In this document: positions 24,180 to 39,065 of the stretch, in pieces
Numbering within the stretch: the first letter of the stretch is position 1
How the letters are laid out: the number at the start of each line of letters is the position of its first letter
Assembly: GCF_014805685.1 (NCBI RefSeq)
Contig: NC_060899.1
Location: 11,074,454-11,138,453 of the forward strand
Direction: 5' to 3'
Length of the DNA stretch: 64,000 nt
Source of the DNA: Silurus meridionalis
Taxonomy: Eukaryota > Chordata > Actinopteri > Siluriformes > Siluridae
Notes under the pieces: model-generated
The model's input: the letters and a program-made list of their open reading frames with translations, nothing else
Told to the model about the DNA's origin: nothing
Database searches by the model: none
Program-made: the position numbers and the translations under genes

Positions 24180-25011
24180 TTTACTTTTATTTAGTCGGTA
24201 CTGTTGCCATCTCACAAGTCTCAGACCTCTCAAATATATAAGGTAGAATGGGTGTGAATAAAAGTGTGTGTACATGGTGTACTGCCATCCCAATTGGTGT
24301 ATTCTTGCACTGCTATTAGGTGAGGAAGCCTGGTGTGCAGTCAGCATTCCTGTTCATCCTGAACATGTTCACAGTTGGGTTGAGGTCAGAGTTTTGTATA
24401 GGCTACTCAGAGTCTTTCCACTACAACACTGGAAAACCATATCTATCATGAAGCTCACTTTGTGCACAGTGGCATTGCCATTGGCCTGAACAGATTTGTG
24501 TCGCTGAGTTCCAGTGATGGGAAATCATAGCGCTACAGCCAAGAAAGACAATTTTCAAAATAACTTTATCCTTCAAACTTGGTCAGGCCATCACAAATAA
24601 ATACACATTCACTCAGACAGTGTGCAAAGCCAACACACAACTAGCTTTTCTTGTATAAAGTTTGGTTTCGCTAGATTCGTTGCAGTAATTACATTTACCA
24701 AATGTTGGAAAGACCACAACATTAAGAGAAACCAGAACTGATTTTCATATATTTTGCAGTCTATAATCAGTAACAATTACACACATAGGCTACAATGTCT
24801 CTGGAAAAAGTTACCAGAAATCACTTTATCCTGGTCAAGGTCATGATGGCTCCAGAGCTGGTGCCAGAATCTCTGGACATGAGACAAGAATACACTAATT
24901 GGGATGGCAGTACACCATGTACACACACTTTCATTCACACTCATTCTACCTTATATTTGAGAGGTCTGAGACTTGCGAGATGGCAACAGTACCGACTAAA
25001 TAAAAGTGAAA
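24180..25011. repeat. Large inverted repeat: two arms of about 127 bases
   Basis: The left arm 24180-24308 and right arm 24885-25011 are near-identical in inverted orientation. They share the blocks TTATTTAGTCGGTACTGTTG, AAGTCTCAGACCTCTCAAAT, AAGTGTGTGTACATGGTGTA and CTGCCATCCCAATT. The loop of about 575 bases holds a decayed Tc1-type fragment and unassigned AT-rich sequence. Arm sequence resembles a common fish repeat (tcctggtcaaggtcatgatg...), of which these may be two oppositely inserted copies. Confidence 0.8.
24290..24490 (-). mobile_element. Fragment of decayed Tc1-type relic (family P)
   Basis: Contains GTGTGCAGTCAGCATTCCTG and CTCACTTTGTGCACAGTGGC, matching the minus-sense blocks at 32.7-32.9 kb. 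It lies between the two arms of the inverted repeat at 24180-25011. Confidence 0.6.
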
Positions 25012-26627
25012 TAAAATCAGAATAATATCACACACCATTTTATTTTATTTTATTTTATTATATACAAGCAGCATGGATTCACTTTCTAAAATTCAGCATG
25101 GCTCAGATCAGAGATGGGGTTAGTGTTTGTCCTTGTACTTAACAAGTATTTATTTGTAATCAATTTGAATATCTAATTATATCTAATGAAAGGACAGAGG
25201 TTAGTGGTTAAAGGTGTTAATTGAAATTTTGTCAGTCTCTCACTTGTGTTCCAGTTCTCTGCATTTCTGATATGAAACCCTAATATGTTCTATAGTCCTG
25301 ATAAATGGTCTGGTTTTTCATTCCTCTAATTTGTGGAAAAGCAACATTTACTGTTAACACATATAAAGTTTACCCCTGTTATCCATTCAAAGTTTTGGAA
25401 TTGTAATTTTACTTTGGAAGTCCTCCATTCAATCTAAAACATGCATTTAAGTTTGCTGTGCAACCACACAGCATACAGAGGACTGTAAAACCCAGCAATG
25501 ATTATACAGACTAATTTACAAGAGAAAAATATTTTTGCATTCTCATTATTTGTACATATGCACTGCTTAATTTACCGATGATGGCAAGTGCCATGTGATA
25601 CTGGAATCTGTTTGAGAAATGAAGAAATAATGCTAATGGTTAAATGATAATGATTATTTTAATGAAATAATGATTTAATAATCAGGCACAGTGGAGAGGA
25701 TTCAAGTAGATGTACTAGAAAACATTCACAAAAAGAATAAATAGAACATGCACTGGTTTTAACTGGGCCTAATGATTTTAGTTATTCATAATTTCATATT
25801 ACTTAATTACCTACGAGAGTCTGAAACTTATCAGTGCAGTATATGTCCGACTGGTGCCTGTTTATTGGACTTGGCAAGATACCAGCAGATAAAAACATAT
25901 TCACTTATGCTAGTAATTATATAAGTATTTTGCCAACATAGGAAAAAAGGTAGTACACATATCACACTGCTTTATACTGAAATGTCAATTGTACCTGCTA
26001 ATGGGTTTTAGGCAGTCAAAGAGATTCACACCAACACAAAGCCAAATTACCCTTCTCATTTGTTACACTGTTTTTGAAGCACATTTAATGATGGCCTTAA
26101 CAAGTCATTAAAATCCAACTAAATGCGTTCTGGTAAACTTCCACAATAAATGTTTCAAGAAAACGTAATGAGGCACATTAACAGCTTCTCTCAGCCCTGT
26201 GGAGGAAGCTGCTGCTGAACGTTGGGATATCGTCACAAGCCAAGATAAATGGCACAGAGCTTAGGCAGAGACTAGGCCCCTTTGGCTCTGCTCTGAAAAA
26301 AGAAAAAAAAAAGGGCAAAAAATTTTAGGTTATGCTGGAAAACTCAGAGATATGTGACACTGAGTTTCTCTAAGATGAATAGAGCAATATGTTTTGCATG
26401 CTTCCACACTGACTTCTCTGTTTACAAAATCAACATGCCTGCAACAGGGACAACCTTTTATTAATATTTATGTCCTTAATACATTAATTATATGCAAATA
26501 TAGCTTAGTATATTAGGTTTACATCTAAAATCATACCTTTTTTTATTTAGCTTTTTAAAATTTATTTTCTAGAATCTGTTTTTGAAACAATAGTCAGTTT
26601 TGATAGCTATAATTTTTCTATTTTCTA

Positions 26628-26631
<4 letters not shown>

Positions 26632-26706
<75 letters not shown>
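26632..26706. repeat. (TA)n microsatellite
   Basis: About 37 TA units that directly abut the left end of the Tc1-like element. Confidence 0.97.
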
Positions 26707-28298
<1,592 letters not shown>

Positions 28299-29164
28299 TA
28301 TATATTCTTTTTTTTGGTCAATATGGGGATGTTTCTGTGAGGAGGTGTTCAGCATTTTTTGGAAGGAGTCTCCAGAGCCAGTACTTTAAGAGTCAGCTTT
28401 GGCATTTATTTTTATTAATGTTGTCCTGCTGAGCTGTTCTATTTTTTCTTGTCAACAAAGAAATATGGTAAAGAAAAGACAGTTTACATCTATAAGATAA
28501 GAAGTAACAAGAACTAGGATTTTCAAGCATATTGTAAATGAATGGAGCATACGTTTCTAAATAACCGTGGCAAATGAAAAAATGGGGCATGTAGTTATAG
28601 GAAAATAATAATTTCCTTTCTTTCTTATTGCAAACTCTGAATTAGGCAGCTGTGTTATTAATGATGTACACATGATGTGCCTTGTACTGCAAATTTCTCA
28701 AAAGCCATAATGTGATTAAGAGAGTGTTTTGAGTTGATCTTGATCTCTGTTGAGTGTTTGGGACTTGAGTGTCATCGACCAGATTTTTATTCCACCACAC
28801 ACCATATGTACGCAGAACAAATTTTCAATGCATTTTAGACTGAAACATCCCATCCTTTTTATATAACAGTAAAGGAAGACTCGGAACCTGTTGATACTTC
28901 AGTTGCCTTATGTGTTTAAGCAGTATTCGCCCCTAAGCAGTGAACATTATATTTTTATATGAAGTCTATTGTAATAATGTTTGAATGTTTTAGAAACATG
29001 TTAAAATCTATCATTTTCAATGCTGGTGTATCACTCACACATGGATTACAATGGGAATCTTGGAGGTTGTGAAGTTATTCATGTTTTACTGGGGATCCCA
29101 ACATCAGAATACTAATTTTCATTTGATGTGTTACTATAATGAATGATTCTAACAGCATCGAGCT

Positions 29165-29236
29165 ACAATTCAATTCAATTTAATTCAATTCAATTCAATT
29201 CAATTCAATTCAATTCAATTCAATTCAATTCAATTT
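29165..29236. repeat. (AATTC)n pentanucleotide repeat
   Basis: About 14 AATTC units. The unit is the complement of the AATTG tail on the interspersed repeats, so this may be an orphan tail of one. Confidence 0.9.
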
Positions 29237-30229
29237 TAGGCTTCCTTATTTTTCTGGCCAAAATTATACATTAATAACATATTTATTTATTTTTGGTTAT
29301 TTTGGATCTAATATACTGTACATTCACAGCATTAATTCATCTTCAGTGGCCCCTTTATTCTGGTCAGAGTTTATGAGGCAAAGCGATGGGATGCTAGGTG
29401 CATACAGTGCACTATGCACACACTTAGAGTGGCAAATCCATAATTTGGTAAGCTAAAGAAAACCAAAGAACCAGGAAAGTCCCTTTACACCTAAGATTAG
29501 GATTCCGAATGATCCAACTGTAAGTGTCCTGAATTCAGTTTGTCTCGGAGACATGCTGTGATCCAGTCACTCAAATCACTCAAACTCTACACACAGTCAC
29601 AACTAAGAATAAATAATGAGCAAATTTAAAAGTGAGTAAGGCTGTTTTTCACTCGATCAGAATAAAAAGGGACTGAAACATATATTGTGTTGAATTCACA
29701 ATAAATTATATTCATAGGAAGAAATAATACTGGTGTCCAAGTCCAAGCTGATCCATAAAATAGTCGTAATGCGATGCAAGGCTTCACTGGGAAAAAATGA
29801 AATAGTTGGTATTTTTCCACACCGGTTGGAATGATAATTTAAAGCTACTGAATAAAATCCAATTTATCCCCTAACAAAAAAGGAATCTATTCAAGATCTT
29901 GACCTGTTTCCAGCATGATCGGGGAAAGACAAGTCTGCCTCGATCACCCACACAGAGATTAATGCACAAAAAGTGTCTGTTTCTGGATTTATCCTTCAAG
30001 GCTGTTTTTGCAAGGGGTGGTGAAACTCGGAAAGCGTGCGACGGAGAGACAAACACCAGTCCATGTCACTCCTCAACGATTCTTACTGTCACACCCCTTA
30101 GGCATAGGGTTGATAGGAAAACAGCTAAAAAGCCAAAGACCAAAAATAACACATCCTAGTCAGGACAAGTCAAAATCGATACTGCGACCAAAACACAAAC
30201 GTGTGGGTGTGTGTTGAGGGATTTAAAAA

Positions 30230-30775
30230 GAAATATACACTCTCTGGACACTTTAATAGGAACGTGTACATTTATTTAATTATCCAATCAGCCAATCAGG
30301 TGGAAGCAACACTACACATAACTTTACGAGAGAAAAAAAATCAATGTATGATTGCTTCTGCTTTCAACTTCTGTTTTTGGCTGACATGATGGGGTTTCCT
30401 GCTGTTTTAGCCACCTCACGGCTCACTGTATTTTGTGTACTGATGTGAAGACTTCTTATATGAGTTCCTGTCAGCTCGAACCAGTCTGGTTATTCTCCTC
30501 TGACCTCTCTCATCAACAAGCCATTTCCACAAAGGCCCAGCTGCATACTGGATATCTGAGTAAACTTCAGAGACTTATATGTATGAAGATTTCAGGAGCT
30601 CAGCAGTTTTGTTTGGCACTAACAACTAAGCGACCATCAGTCAATGGGTTCATATTTTTACACCATTTTGATGTTTTATATTAATGTTAGCTGATATTCT
30701 TGATCGGTGTCTGTATGATTTTAATGATTGGATAATTACATAAATAAGCAGGGAAAATGTTGCCAGTAAGCGTAC
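30230..30775 (-). mobile_element. Internally deleted Tc1-type element
   Basis: The left end carries ACTCTCTGGACACTTTAATA followed by TTATTTAATTATCCAATCAG; the right end near 30725-30746 carries the inverse (ATTGGATAATTACATAAATA). The block TCGAACCAGTCTGGTTATTC/TCCTCTGACC around 30476-30510 is the reverse complement of the transposase segment found in a common fish Tc1 family with cACTTTATTAGG-type ends. Confidence 0.7.
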
Positions 30776-32509
30776 AAACAAAGAACATATGATCTGTATT
30801 TATTACAAATTGTGATATTTTATTTATTCATTCATCTACAGCAATTGCATTATCCTGGTTAAGGAGGTGGTAGATAAAGTTCAATTAGATTAAAATCAAT
30901 TCACAGAAATAAAAATAGATTTACAGAAATAAATAGATTACAATTAATAATTCCATTGTCAAAATTGACCATAAGTTCATTCTTAATAATGCTAGATTTT
31001 AGTCCTGCATAAACATATGACATGTATCAATTTGGTAGGTATTTTAATCCAAAAACTCCTGCAGTACTTTACACTGAAAAAGAACACCATAACATTCTAC
31101 CATGTGACCAGAACAATATTATAAAGCAGTTTTAGGAATAACAGAAAGAGCTATTAAATCAGTAAATGTTCAAACTCATCTGTATAACAAGCACTAATGA
31201 TAATGCAGTCAGACAAATTATTTACATAAACAAGTATAAATGCTATATATATTTATATTATTTGTTTCCATGGTGGAGCATCAACCATACAAGTGCTTGT
31301 GTTAGTAGTTACTATAGAAACAGTAACATATTAGCATTAAAGCTGTGATTTTCCCCATGCAACTATCACAGCTGCTGTTGTAGAACATTTTATGTCAAAA
31401 TGTCCTGGTTATTTCCCAATTTGATGTATTATGAAGTATTTGTGAAACATTTTTATCAACATTTTTATCATAATAATAAGTAACTTTTGTCCCAAGATAA
31501 CGATAACTATAAAGATGTCTTTTGTTTCAAAGAAACACAAGGCTCCCCCCACTACAAGACTGAGTGCACCAGATGTTGTTGTTCCACTCTACAGGCTATG
31601 GGTAAACACTTGAGAGGGCTTTCCCCAGCAGGAGTAGGCGTAAAAAAGAAAATCAAAAGCGTTCTAGCTCTGCCAGTCTATAAATAGACCTTGTAGAGGG
31701 TGTGTGCATGCTCAGCAAATATCTCTTTTAAACAGGCTGTCATCAAGCAAATCCTCGGTTTTTGTCAGGACAGGAGAAGAGGAATGTGATAGTAAGTGCA
31801 ACACAATGGTGACAAGTCCAAATCCGTTTGTGGGGATGTTGTAGTGTTTTGTTGTGGTGGTGTACAAAAGATGACAGCTGCATGATGGTGTGGGCAGTGA
31901 TGGGGATTCCGCCACTTCTTTTCACACTCCTCAGTTTGCAATCATGCTTAAAAGCTGGAATCTTGACATGTCATGACAATATTTACGGAAAGTAGAGGCA
32001 AGAATTTAGCACACAGGGAGTGATGTAACAACTGTAGGAAACCTGGGACCTGAAAATTTGGTTTACTCATACTAGTAGCATAAAGCCAATAATGCAATAA
32101 AAAATACTTATGTTAAAAATGGGGATGTGAACTTTGAGGTAGTTTTATATGGGATTCTAACAATCTATACAATACTATAAAACATCCAATTATGTTCATT
32201 TATGTGAAAGTTACTGTAATACATAACATTTGCCTGTATGCTTAGGATGACTTTTGCTGGAAGACCCAGTTTGAACTGTGTAAGAGTTGTCCTGCAGGTT
32301 TGCTTCAGTACTTTAAAAACACATTACTTGCTTTAACAACAAAAAAAGAGTAGCATGATGCTCCCACCTCCATGTTTCACAGTTTGTCATTCTCTCTGAT
32401 TGAATGTCCTTCAAACATTTTTTTTAGTGATCGAATTTTAAATTTCAACTTTGTAAATTTAATTCTGGATTATTATTTTTTATACATTGTCTTCAACCTT
32501 GTCTTTACA

Positions 32510-33008
32510 TACACTATACTTCCAAAAATATTGGGTCACCTGGTCATAAGTATGGTATCTGAGCTTTGGGCATTGCATTCCACATTTAGTCCAATTTGCT
32601 CTTAAAGTTCCCTCCACTCTTATGGGAAGATGTTCCACTAGATTTAAGAGTGTGTTTTTGGATATTTGTGTTCATTAGCCACAAGAGTATTACGAAAGGC
32701 GGGTACTGATGTAGGTGAGGAGACCTGGGGTGCAGTCAGCGTTCCAATTGATCCCAAAGGTGTTCAGTAGGGACGAGATCAGAGCTCTATAGAAGGCCAA
32801 TCAAGATCTTCCTCTCCAAAGCATGTAAACCAGATCTTTAAGGAGCTCGCTTTGTGCACAGGGGCATTGCTATGCTGGAACAGGTTTGGGTTTCCAAGTT
32901 CAAGTGAATGCAAAACTTTTTTTATAGCGCATCTAAAGACGTCCTGTATAATTGTGTGCCTCCAGCTTTGTGGTTTGGAAAAGAACCACATATAGCAGCA
33001 AAGGTCAG
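32510..33008 (-). mobile_element. Decayed Tc1-type relic (family P copy), right end lost in a microsatellite
   Basis: Left end ACTTCCAAAAATATTGGGTC. The transposase sense is minus strand, with [19 protein letters not shown] and a DLDWPS remnant. The right end runs into the TCCA/TATC repeat at 33066. Confidence 0.8.
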
Positions 33009-33065
33009 GTGGCATTTTATTACTGTGTACCTGTATTATGCAATGACCAAAATATCCAACCGTCT

Positions 33066-33247
<182 letters not shown>

Positions 33248-35279
33248 GCCTTACTGCCTTGTACTCCTTCACTCATTCCTTCACCATTCTCTGAAAGTTT
33301 AGTTCATCAATGAAAGTTTATTCATTAACACACTGGGATTCTAATAGAGTGGAAAAAAAAATCAATAAATAAAATAATTCTTTCACTAGTTGTGTAAAAC
33401 TATTAAAGAAATGAACTCACTGGAGCCTAGGTTTGTGTAAACGCTGGGCCTCTGTAATTCTTGGCAGGGCATCATGGCAAAAATAGAATGAGCTCTGAGA
33501 AGACTAAAATACCTTAAAATAGTCCCTTGATGCAAATGATTTCTTTTATAATGTTACAATAGCATTTAGTTAACGGGCAAATTGACCTCGATACAAAACA
33601 GGCGAAAAAGAATGTGAAATGTGAGATGAAATGCGAGAATCCTGTAAGAAAGACTATTAACTGTTCTATACACCTCAAACCATTACACTGCAATGGCTAA
33701 CATAGCACATGCGGAGCCACCCATCACTGCCATACTGCGCTCAGTATTTTTCCATGTTCGAAGAGGGTTGAAACAATTACGGGGCCTAGCTGTTAATTTG
33801 GAGATGGAGTTACAGATGTTATGGTTCTGATTAAAATGGAGATGAATGCCAATGGCCCAAAGAAACGTTTCCATTATTAAAGAACGTTAAGGAAAGTTAT
33901 AAATAAACACGCTGACACGCTGATGCGAATTGCGCACAGATTTCGTAGGTTTACAATTTATTCCTTATTTTACGTGTTACGTTATATAATGAAGACACTG
34001 AGCGAGCGTCTTCAACTGGACTGCTTTTAAGACTCCCTCTCCTGGCGACCTCCTTCTCTCTCTTTCATAAACATAGACATGGGACACACAAAAAGTGAAA
34101 GAGAGAGAACCTAATATGAAAGATTCAATATTTGATCTAGACATGAAATGAAATTGTTCATCAAATAAAACAGAAAAAATGTGAGGAAAAAACATGCATC
34201 ATAAAACAGAATTTAAATCAAAGCTCAAGCACAATTTATAATAAGAAAATCCATCTTTATTTTAACACCTCAGAGACTTTTTTATTTATTTATTTTTTTG
34301 TTCTGCAGTTATCAGTGTGCAAATTCCAACGCAAATTAGAAATGTTAATAAATAAAATTCATTAGGTTTCGTTATTTACACGACAACAATTCACAATTCG
34401 TTTGCTAATAAAAAGTAGTCCTGCCATTTATAAAAAAAAAGAAAAAAGGAAAACAAAAAAAACCAAAACAACAGCAACAGGAATCACATGAAATACATGG
34501 CATTGCATTCTAGTCCTAACTGCCAAGCCATCAGTAGTACAATGTTTTGTGAACAGAAATCACCACATAGTGATATTTGAAACAATTCATACTTACATCA
34601 TCTTGCTTGCTTAAATTACTATTCATTTAAGGATTTATTTACTGCAATACACATTTTCTTTTGCACATGATATTTGAAGGAACACAATAGTGATTAGGTT
34701 GAAACTTCCCTTCTTTTTTGTAAATGTTCCCTTCTTAAATGTAATGTATTGCACCCACAAACAGGACATTTCGCATGCAGAGGTGCCAACACTGCTAACA
34801 AAGTAAATCCTAGCATATAGACACAATATGCCTTCTTTTCTTTTTATTGGTTCACAAATGTAAGTCTGTCGAATACACTCATTAAAGGGTATTCACTCAG
34901 TGGGAAATCTGGACTTGAATGATGTCATTTTTAATCTCAGAGTTTTACAAAAAAAACCAAACAAACAAACAAACAAAAAAACATGGCCAATTCCATATTT
35001 AATTTTTGTTAGCAAGCTTTGAGTTGAGTTTGATTTCCTCCTTAAAATGTGAACAATATGGTCAGAATTATCAATAGACCACTTTAACAATACTGTAGGT
35101 TGTCTGGCTTAAAAGGAATACTCATATATACATGTTGGACTCTGATGTTTAATTTAAATCCTGCAAAAAATTCAGGATGATTTGGAATGACGTAAGCATG
35201 CAACTTGTGCTTTCTCTTTCAGTAAAAGAAGTTTTACTGAATTTGAAGCTTGCTCGAATGGTTGCATTTAACTAAAATA

Positions 35280-35480
35280 CCCAAAAAGTGTAGTGTTCAT
35301 ACCTCTGAACATGAAAGAAAAGCAAAAATGTGAAAAAAAAAAAAATGAATAAAACATTTTGAAATGTTATGGCATAAATGTTGGCACCCCTGATTGCAAG
35401 ACAAGTGGTCAATATGGCACATTTTTTTTCCCAAAATAGCACGAATGGCAGACCGTCACTATCGTTACCATACAAAGAAT
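35280..35480. mobile_element. Possible Tc1-type relic downstream of atp9a
   Basis: The string GGCATAAATGTTGGCACCCC resembles ends of fish Tc1 elements of the TTGGCACCCC type. No transposase is left and only one end is recognisable. Confidence 0.35.
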
Positions 35481-36571
35481 GGCCTTTGAACAAATCCACG
35501 CACTAAAATACAGTTAATCAATGTCAAGTGCACACGTTAGCTCGCATAGCTTATGTACAAACCTGATGTCATGGAGCCACGTGAAACGTAGACACGCAGG
35601 GATGTGGCCCTATGAGTAAGTGATATGTTCAATAAAGACGTAGACTGGGAGTAGTAGCGGTTAGTGTCCTGCCTGAAATCTACTCATTCATGCACAGAGA
35701 TAGAGAGAGAATGAGAGAGAGAGAGAGAGGGAAACCAGAGGTCACCACAAGAGTGGACATAGACAGAGGGACCAAAAAAGAGAGCTGCAAGCTAAAATAG
35801 CATTTTTGTTTGACTCACCAGGATCTTCAGACACAACACACTGGTATTTAGTAACCGTAAGCCCAAACCAACACCACCATCTGAGACAACACAGCATGCT
35901 AAAAAAAGAAAAAGCTCAGCTATACTACAAGGGCTCGGTGACAAGTATGATTTTAAGATTTGCATCAACATACCTACACAAACACATGCTCTAAAACACA
36001 CACACACTTGTCCTGGCTTAATCTTATATAGAACCACTTTAGGTTTATTTTCAATTTTGTATTTTATTTATGTATTTATTTTTTTTGAAGACTTTCCATC
36101 AGCAATACGATTCAATGAAATGAATTCGGTTTCTGAGATCCCACGTATTGCTTCACTTTTCCCTTTTCGTTCCCTTATCGGCAAAATGACAAAAGCAAAC
36201 AAAAAATTTAATTTCTCTCAGGCTTCTCAAAGTGTACAGCCTAGCCACAGTAACCCACATGTTTAGCCCTCGCTAGTGACTCACTCGAGCAATCAAGCAT
36301 GAAAGTACCCTCGTGATTCAGCTCTGAAGGCCCTCTAGGAGCCCAGCTCAGCTGCATAGCGTTGGTGTGACTACAAACGAATGAGAAGATTCTTTATGGA
36401 GACATGCATTTATGTTGGAGTTGGCGTTCTCTACTGCTGCGTCTAGTGAAGCGAAGCCTGTGCAAATCGCTCGAGTCGTCCACACAAATAAAAAGAAAAA
36501 AAAAGAAAAAATCAACACATGAACACACCCAGGTAACGCGTCGTTCTTTTCATAGTTCATGCCGATAGGCT

Positions 36572-36708
36572 CTAGGAGGTCAGCTTCGAGTAGCTGGGAG
36601 GCGAGAAGCGCCTGCGCAGGTATTTCAGGATGTACAGTGGCAAGCAGCTGACCAGAGTGATGACGGTCACCTTCCAGACGAACGACAGCGTTGTGATGAA
36701 ATAGACAT
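36572..36708 (-). CDS. atp9a: atp9a last coding exon, final membrane span and C-terminus
   Basis: 137 bases from a CCCTCCCTCAG acceptor to the TAG stop. Encodes [20 protein letters not shown] and [25 protein letters not shown]: the tenth membrane helix and a short basic cytosolic tail. The first codon is split with the preceding exon (G|AT, Asp). Confidence 0.97.
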
Positions 36709-37575
36709 CTGAGGGAGGGATGAGAGGAAGTGGATTTGGAGTTAGAAACAGTGCTGAATGATTCATTCGATTGTGATTTGTGTAACACTTTCTGAAATGC
36801 ATATGTGGACTTATTAAGGTTGAGCAGAAAAAAGAAAAAAATAGACTTTGGAATAATCACAGAACATTCTTGATGAACAAATCTACAGTATAAAGGTGAG
36901 ATCTTCCAGTGGAGCAAGAGTGAGACCTTTTTTCAGAAGTAGCGTTGGCAACAGTGGCACTGTTCACACACTTTATGAACTTTGTGAACATTTTAAGCTA
37001 CTGAGCTATCCGGAAGACTTGTCTGCAGTCTAGACATGTCCGCATGCCTGAAGCTTGCTCACAGACTTCATTCCTATCCTTGTTATTCCTGTTGAATAAG
37101 CCTAGTCCCCACAGACAGTGACCAGTTCTGGATTAGTGTTTAGGAAGCGCTCTGTGTGTAGCTTGCTCTCTGTGTAATATGTCAGTGTGTTTCAGATTAC
37201 ACAGTATAAGCCCAGATGTAATATACGAGTTGTTCAACTGACAGCAATCAGACATTGCTCTATTGCACCAGTGAAAATTTTGCATCACAACATACATATA
37301 TCAAAAGTGCATTTAATACTTTAAACAGTTCAAATAAATTAAAAGAAAAAATTTCCAGGCAAAAATTGGTAACATGTTTTGAATAAAAAAAAAGAGGTTA
37401 TATCAGACATATTCAAACATTTTCCACCATGTTTTTTGAAAAATTACGTCCCCTCACTCACACGGAAAAGTGCAGGTTTAGGCAGAAACTTTCAGGAAAC
37501 TCAAAACTGTTTTGAGTTTTCCCCTTCATGTGGATTATTACTCAGGTTTATCTTACAACCAACCAAATCTGTTAA

Positions 37576-38094
37576 TACATTATATTTCCAAAAGTATTGG
37601 GTCATCTGACCTTTCCTGCTATATGTGGTTCTTTTCCAAACTGTTACCACAAAGATGGACTACCTCAATTGTACAAGACGTCTTTAGATCTGCTATAATA
37701 CAATTTTGCATTCACTTAAACTTGGAATCCCAAATCTGTTCCAGCATGGCAATGCCCCTGTGCACAAAGTGAGCTCTTTGAGGATCTGGTATACATCCTT
37801 TAGAGAGAAAGATCTTGAATATAGAGCTCTGATCTCATCCCTACTGAACACCTTTGGGATGAATTGAAACTCTGACTGCACCACAGGTCTCCTCACCTAC
37901 ATCAGTACCTGCCTTTCGTAATACTCTTGTGGCTGATGAACACAAATATCTATAAGCACACGTCAAAATCTAGAGGACATCTTTCCAGAACAGTGGAGGG
38001 GACTAAAATTGGGACTAAATGTGGAATGCAATGCTCAAAAATCACATACCAAACTTATGACCAGGTGAACTAATACTTTTGGAAATATAGTGTA
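37576..38094 (+). mobile_element. Decayed Tc1-type relic with both ends (family P copy)
   Basis: About 520 bases with inverted ends TATTTCCAAAAGTATTGGGT (left) and ATACTTTTGGAAATATAGTG (right). The interior carries only the C-terminal transposase module: CAGCATGGCAATGCCCCTGT (Gln-His-x-Asn-Ala-Pro-Val) corresponds to the second catalytic region and the text around 37830-37870 to the [15 protein letters not shown] region, both with stops and shifts. Best-preserved copy of a family seen about nine times in this window. Confidence 0.82.
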
Positions 38095-38152
38095 TATGTT
38101 ATGGACAGGTACGAACAAAAATATTAAAAGTGAATAAAAAAAAACTGGATGC

Positions 38153-38428
38153 GAATACATACAGTACTGGGACACCTGACTTTTCCAGGCATATGTGGTT
38201 GTTCCCCAAACTGTTACCACAAAGTTGGAGGCATAAAAATGTGTACAGGATTGTATAGTGGCCTGCTCTTTGTGATAAATTGGAACGCTGACTGCTAACC
38301 ACCCTAGGCCTCCTCACCCTACATCAGTACCTAACTTTAGTCCATTGTGGCTGAATGAGGACAAGCCACACTTCAAAATCTAGTGGAACATCTTCCCTGA
38401 AGGGTGGAGGTTATGATAACAGCAAATG
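38153..38428 (+). mobile_element. Decayed Tc1-type relic (family P copy), followed directly by a SINE
   Basis: Begins with CAGTACTGGGACACCTGACT and continues with the family sequence (TTTTCCAGGCATATGTGGTT ... GTGGAGGTTATGATAACAGC), then breaks off at a tRNA-derived SINE. The interior is shorter than in the 37.6 kb copy. Confidence 0.75.
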
Positions 38429-38429
38429 A

Positions 38430-38625
38430 GGTGGTAGCGTAGTGGTTGAGGCATTGCCCTATAGATCCAAATGTCGTGAGTTCAAATCCCAGCCACACAA
38501 AGCTACCAATTCCTGGGCCCCTAAGCAAGGCCCTTAACCCCAAGACTGCTAAAGTGTATGAATGAGATTATTTTAAGTTTAAGATTAAGTTGCTCTGGAT
38601 AAGGGAAATGGAACTCTGCCAAAAA
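38430..38625 (+). mobile_element. tRNA-derived SINE in atp9a last intron
   Basis: Contains the two parts of an internal RNA polymerase III promoter: an A box GGTAGCGTAGTGG (about 38432-38444) and a B box GAGTTCAAATCCC (about 38478-38490). The body that follows (GGGCCCCTAAGCAAGGCCCTTAACCCC, then GTTGCTCTGGATAAGGG) is typical of a widespread fish SINE family. The tRNA-like head is decayed, so no tRNA is called. Confidence 0.82.
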
Positions 38626-38864
38626 ATGTGTTACATGCAATGAAAAAACCCAGAGATTAACTCAACTTAACTCAAACAATATGCACTCAAAAAAAAAGAA
38701 AGAAATAAAAAAAACCTGATTATTGCAAAATGCACAATAAGAAGACACATAAGCAAAAATGGGCAACATGTCAGAATTGGCAGAGGGAAAAAAAGGCCAT
38801 TTTTGTGCCCATACCACAAAACAGCTTGCTTGCAATATGCCAAATAGCATCAACAGAAACCTCA

Positions 38865-39065
38865 AAAACGTCTTGAAGTAATTTGGAGTGATGAGACAAA
38901 AATTGAACTTTACGGTCACAACCATAAACGTTATGTTTGGAGAGGAGACAACAGGGCCTACGATGAGAAGCAAACCATCCCTTCCATGGAACTCGGGGGT
39001 GGTCTCTGCTGCTTCGGGGATATGCTCTGTAAGCTGCACAGGGACCAGACATTGAAATGCAAGTT
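38865..39065 (+). mobile_element. Tc1-type transposase fragment in atp9a last intron
   Basis: Plus-strand reading gives [19 protein letters not shown] and RGDNRAYDEKQTIPSMELGG, the region around the first catalytic aspartate. No inverted repeat was recognised around it. Confidence 0.8.

Noticed and set aside
29165..29236. Possible CRISPR-like or regular spaced array
   Set aside because: Contiguous AATTC units with no spacers; the genome is eukaryotic.
38430..38500. Possible functional tRNA gene
   Set aside because: A and B boxes are present but the cloverleaf stems do not pair and a SINE body follows directly.
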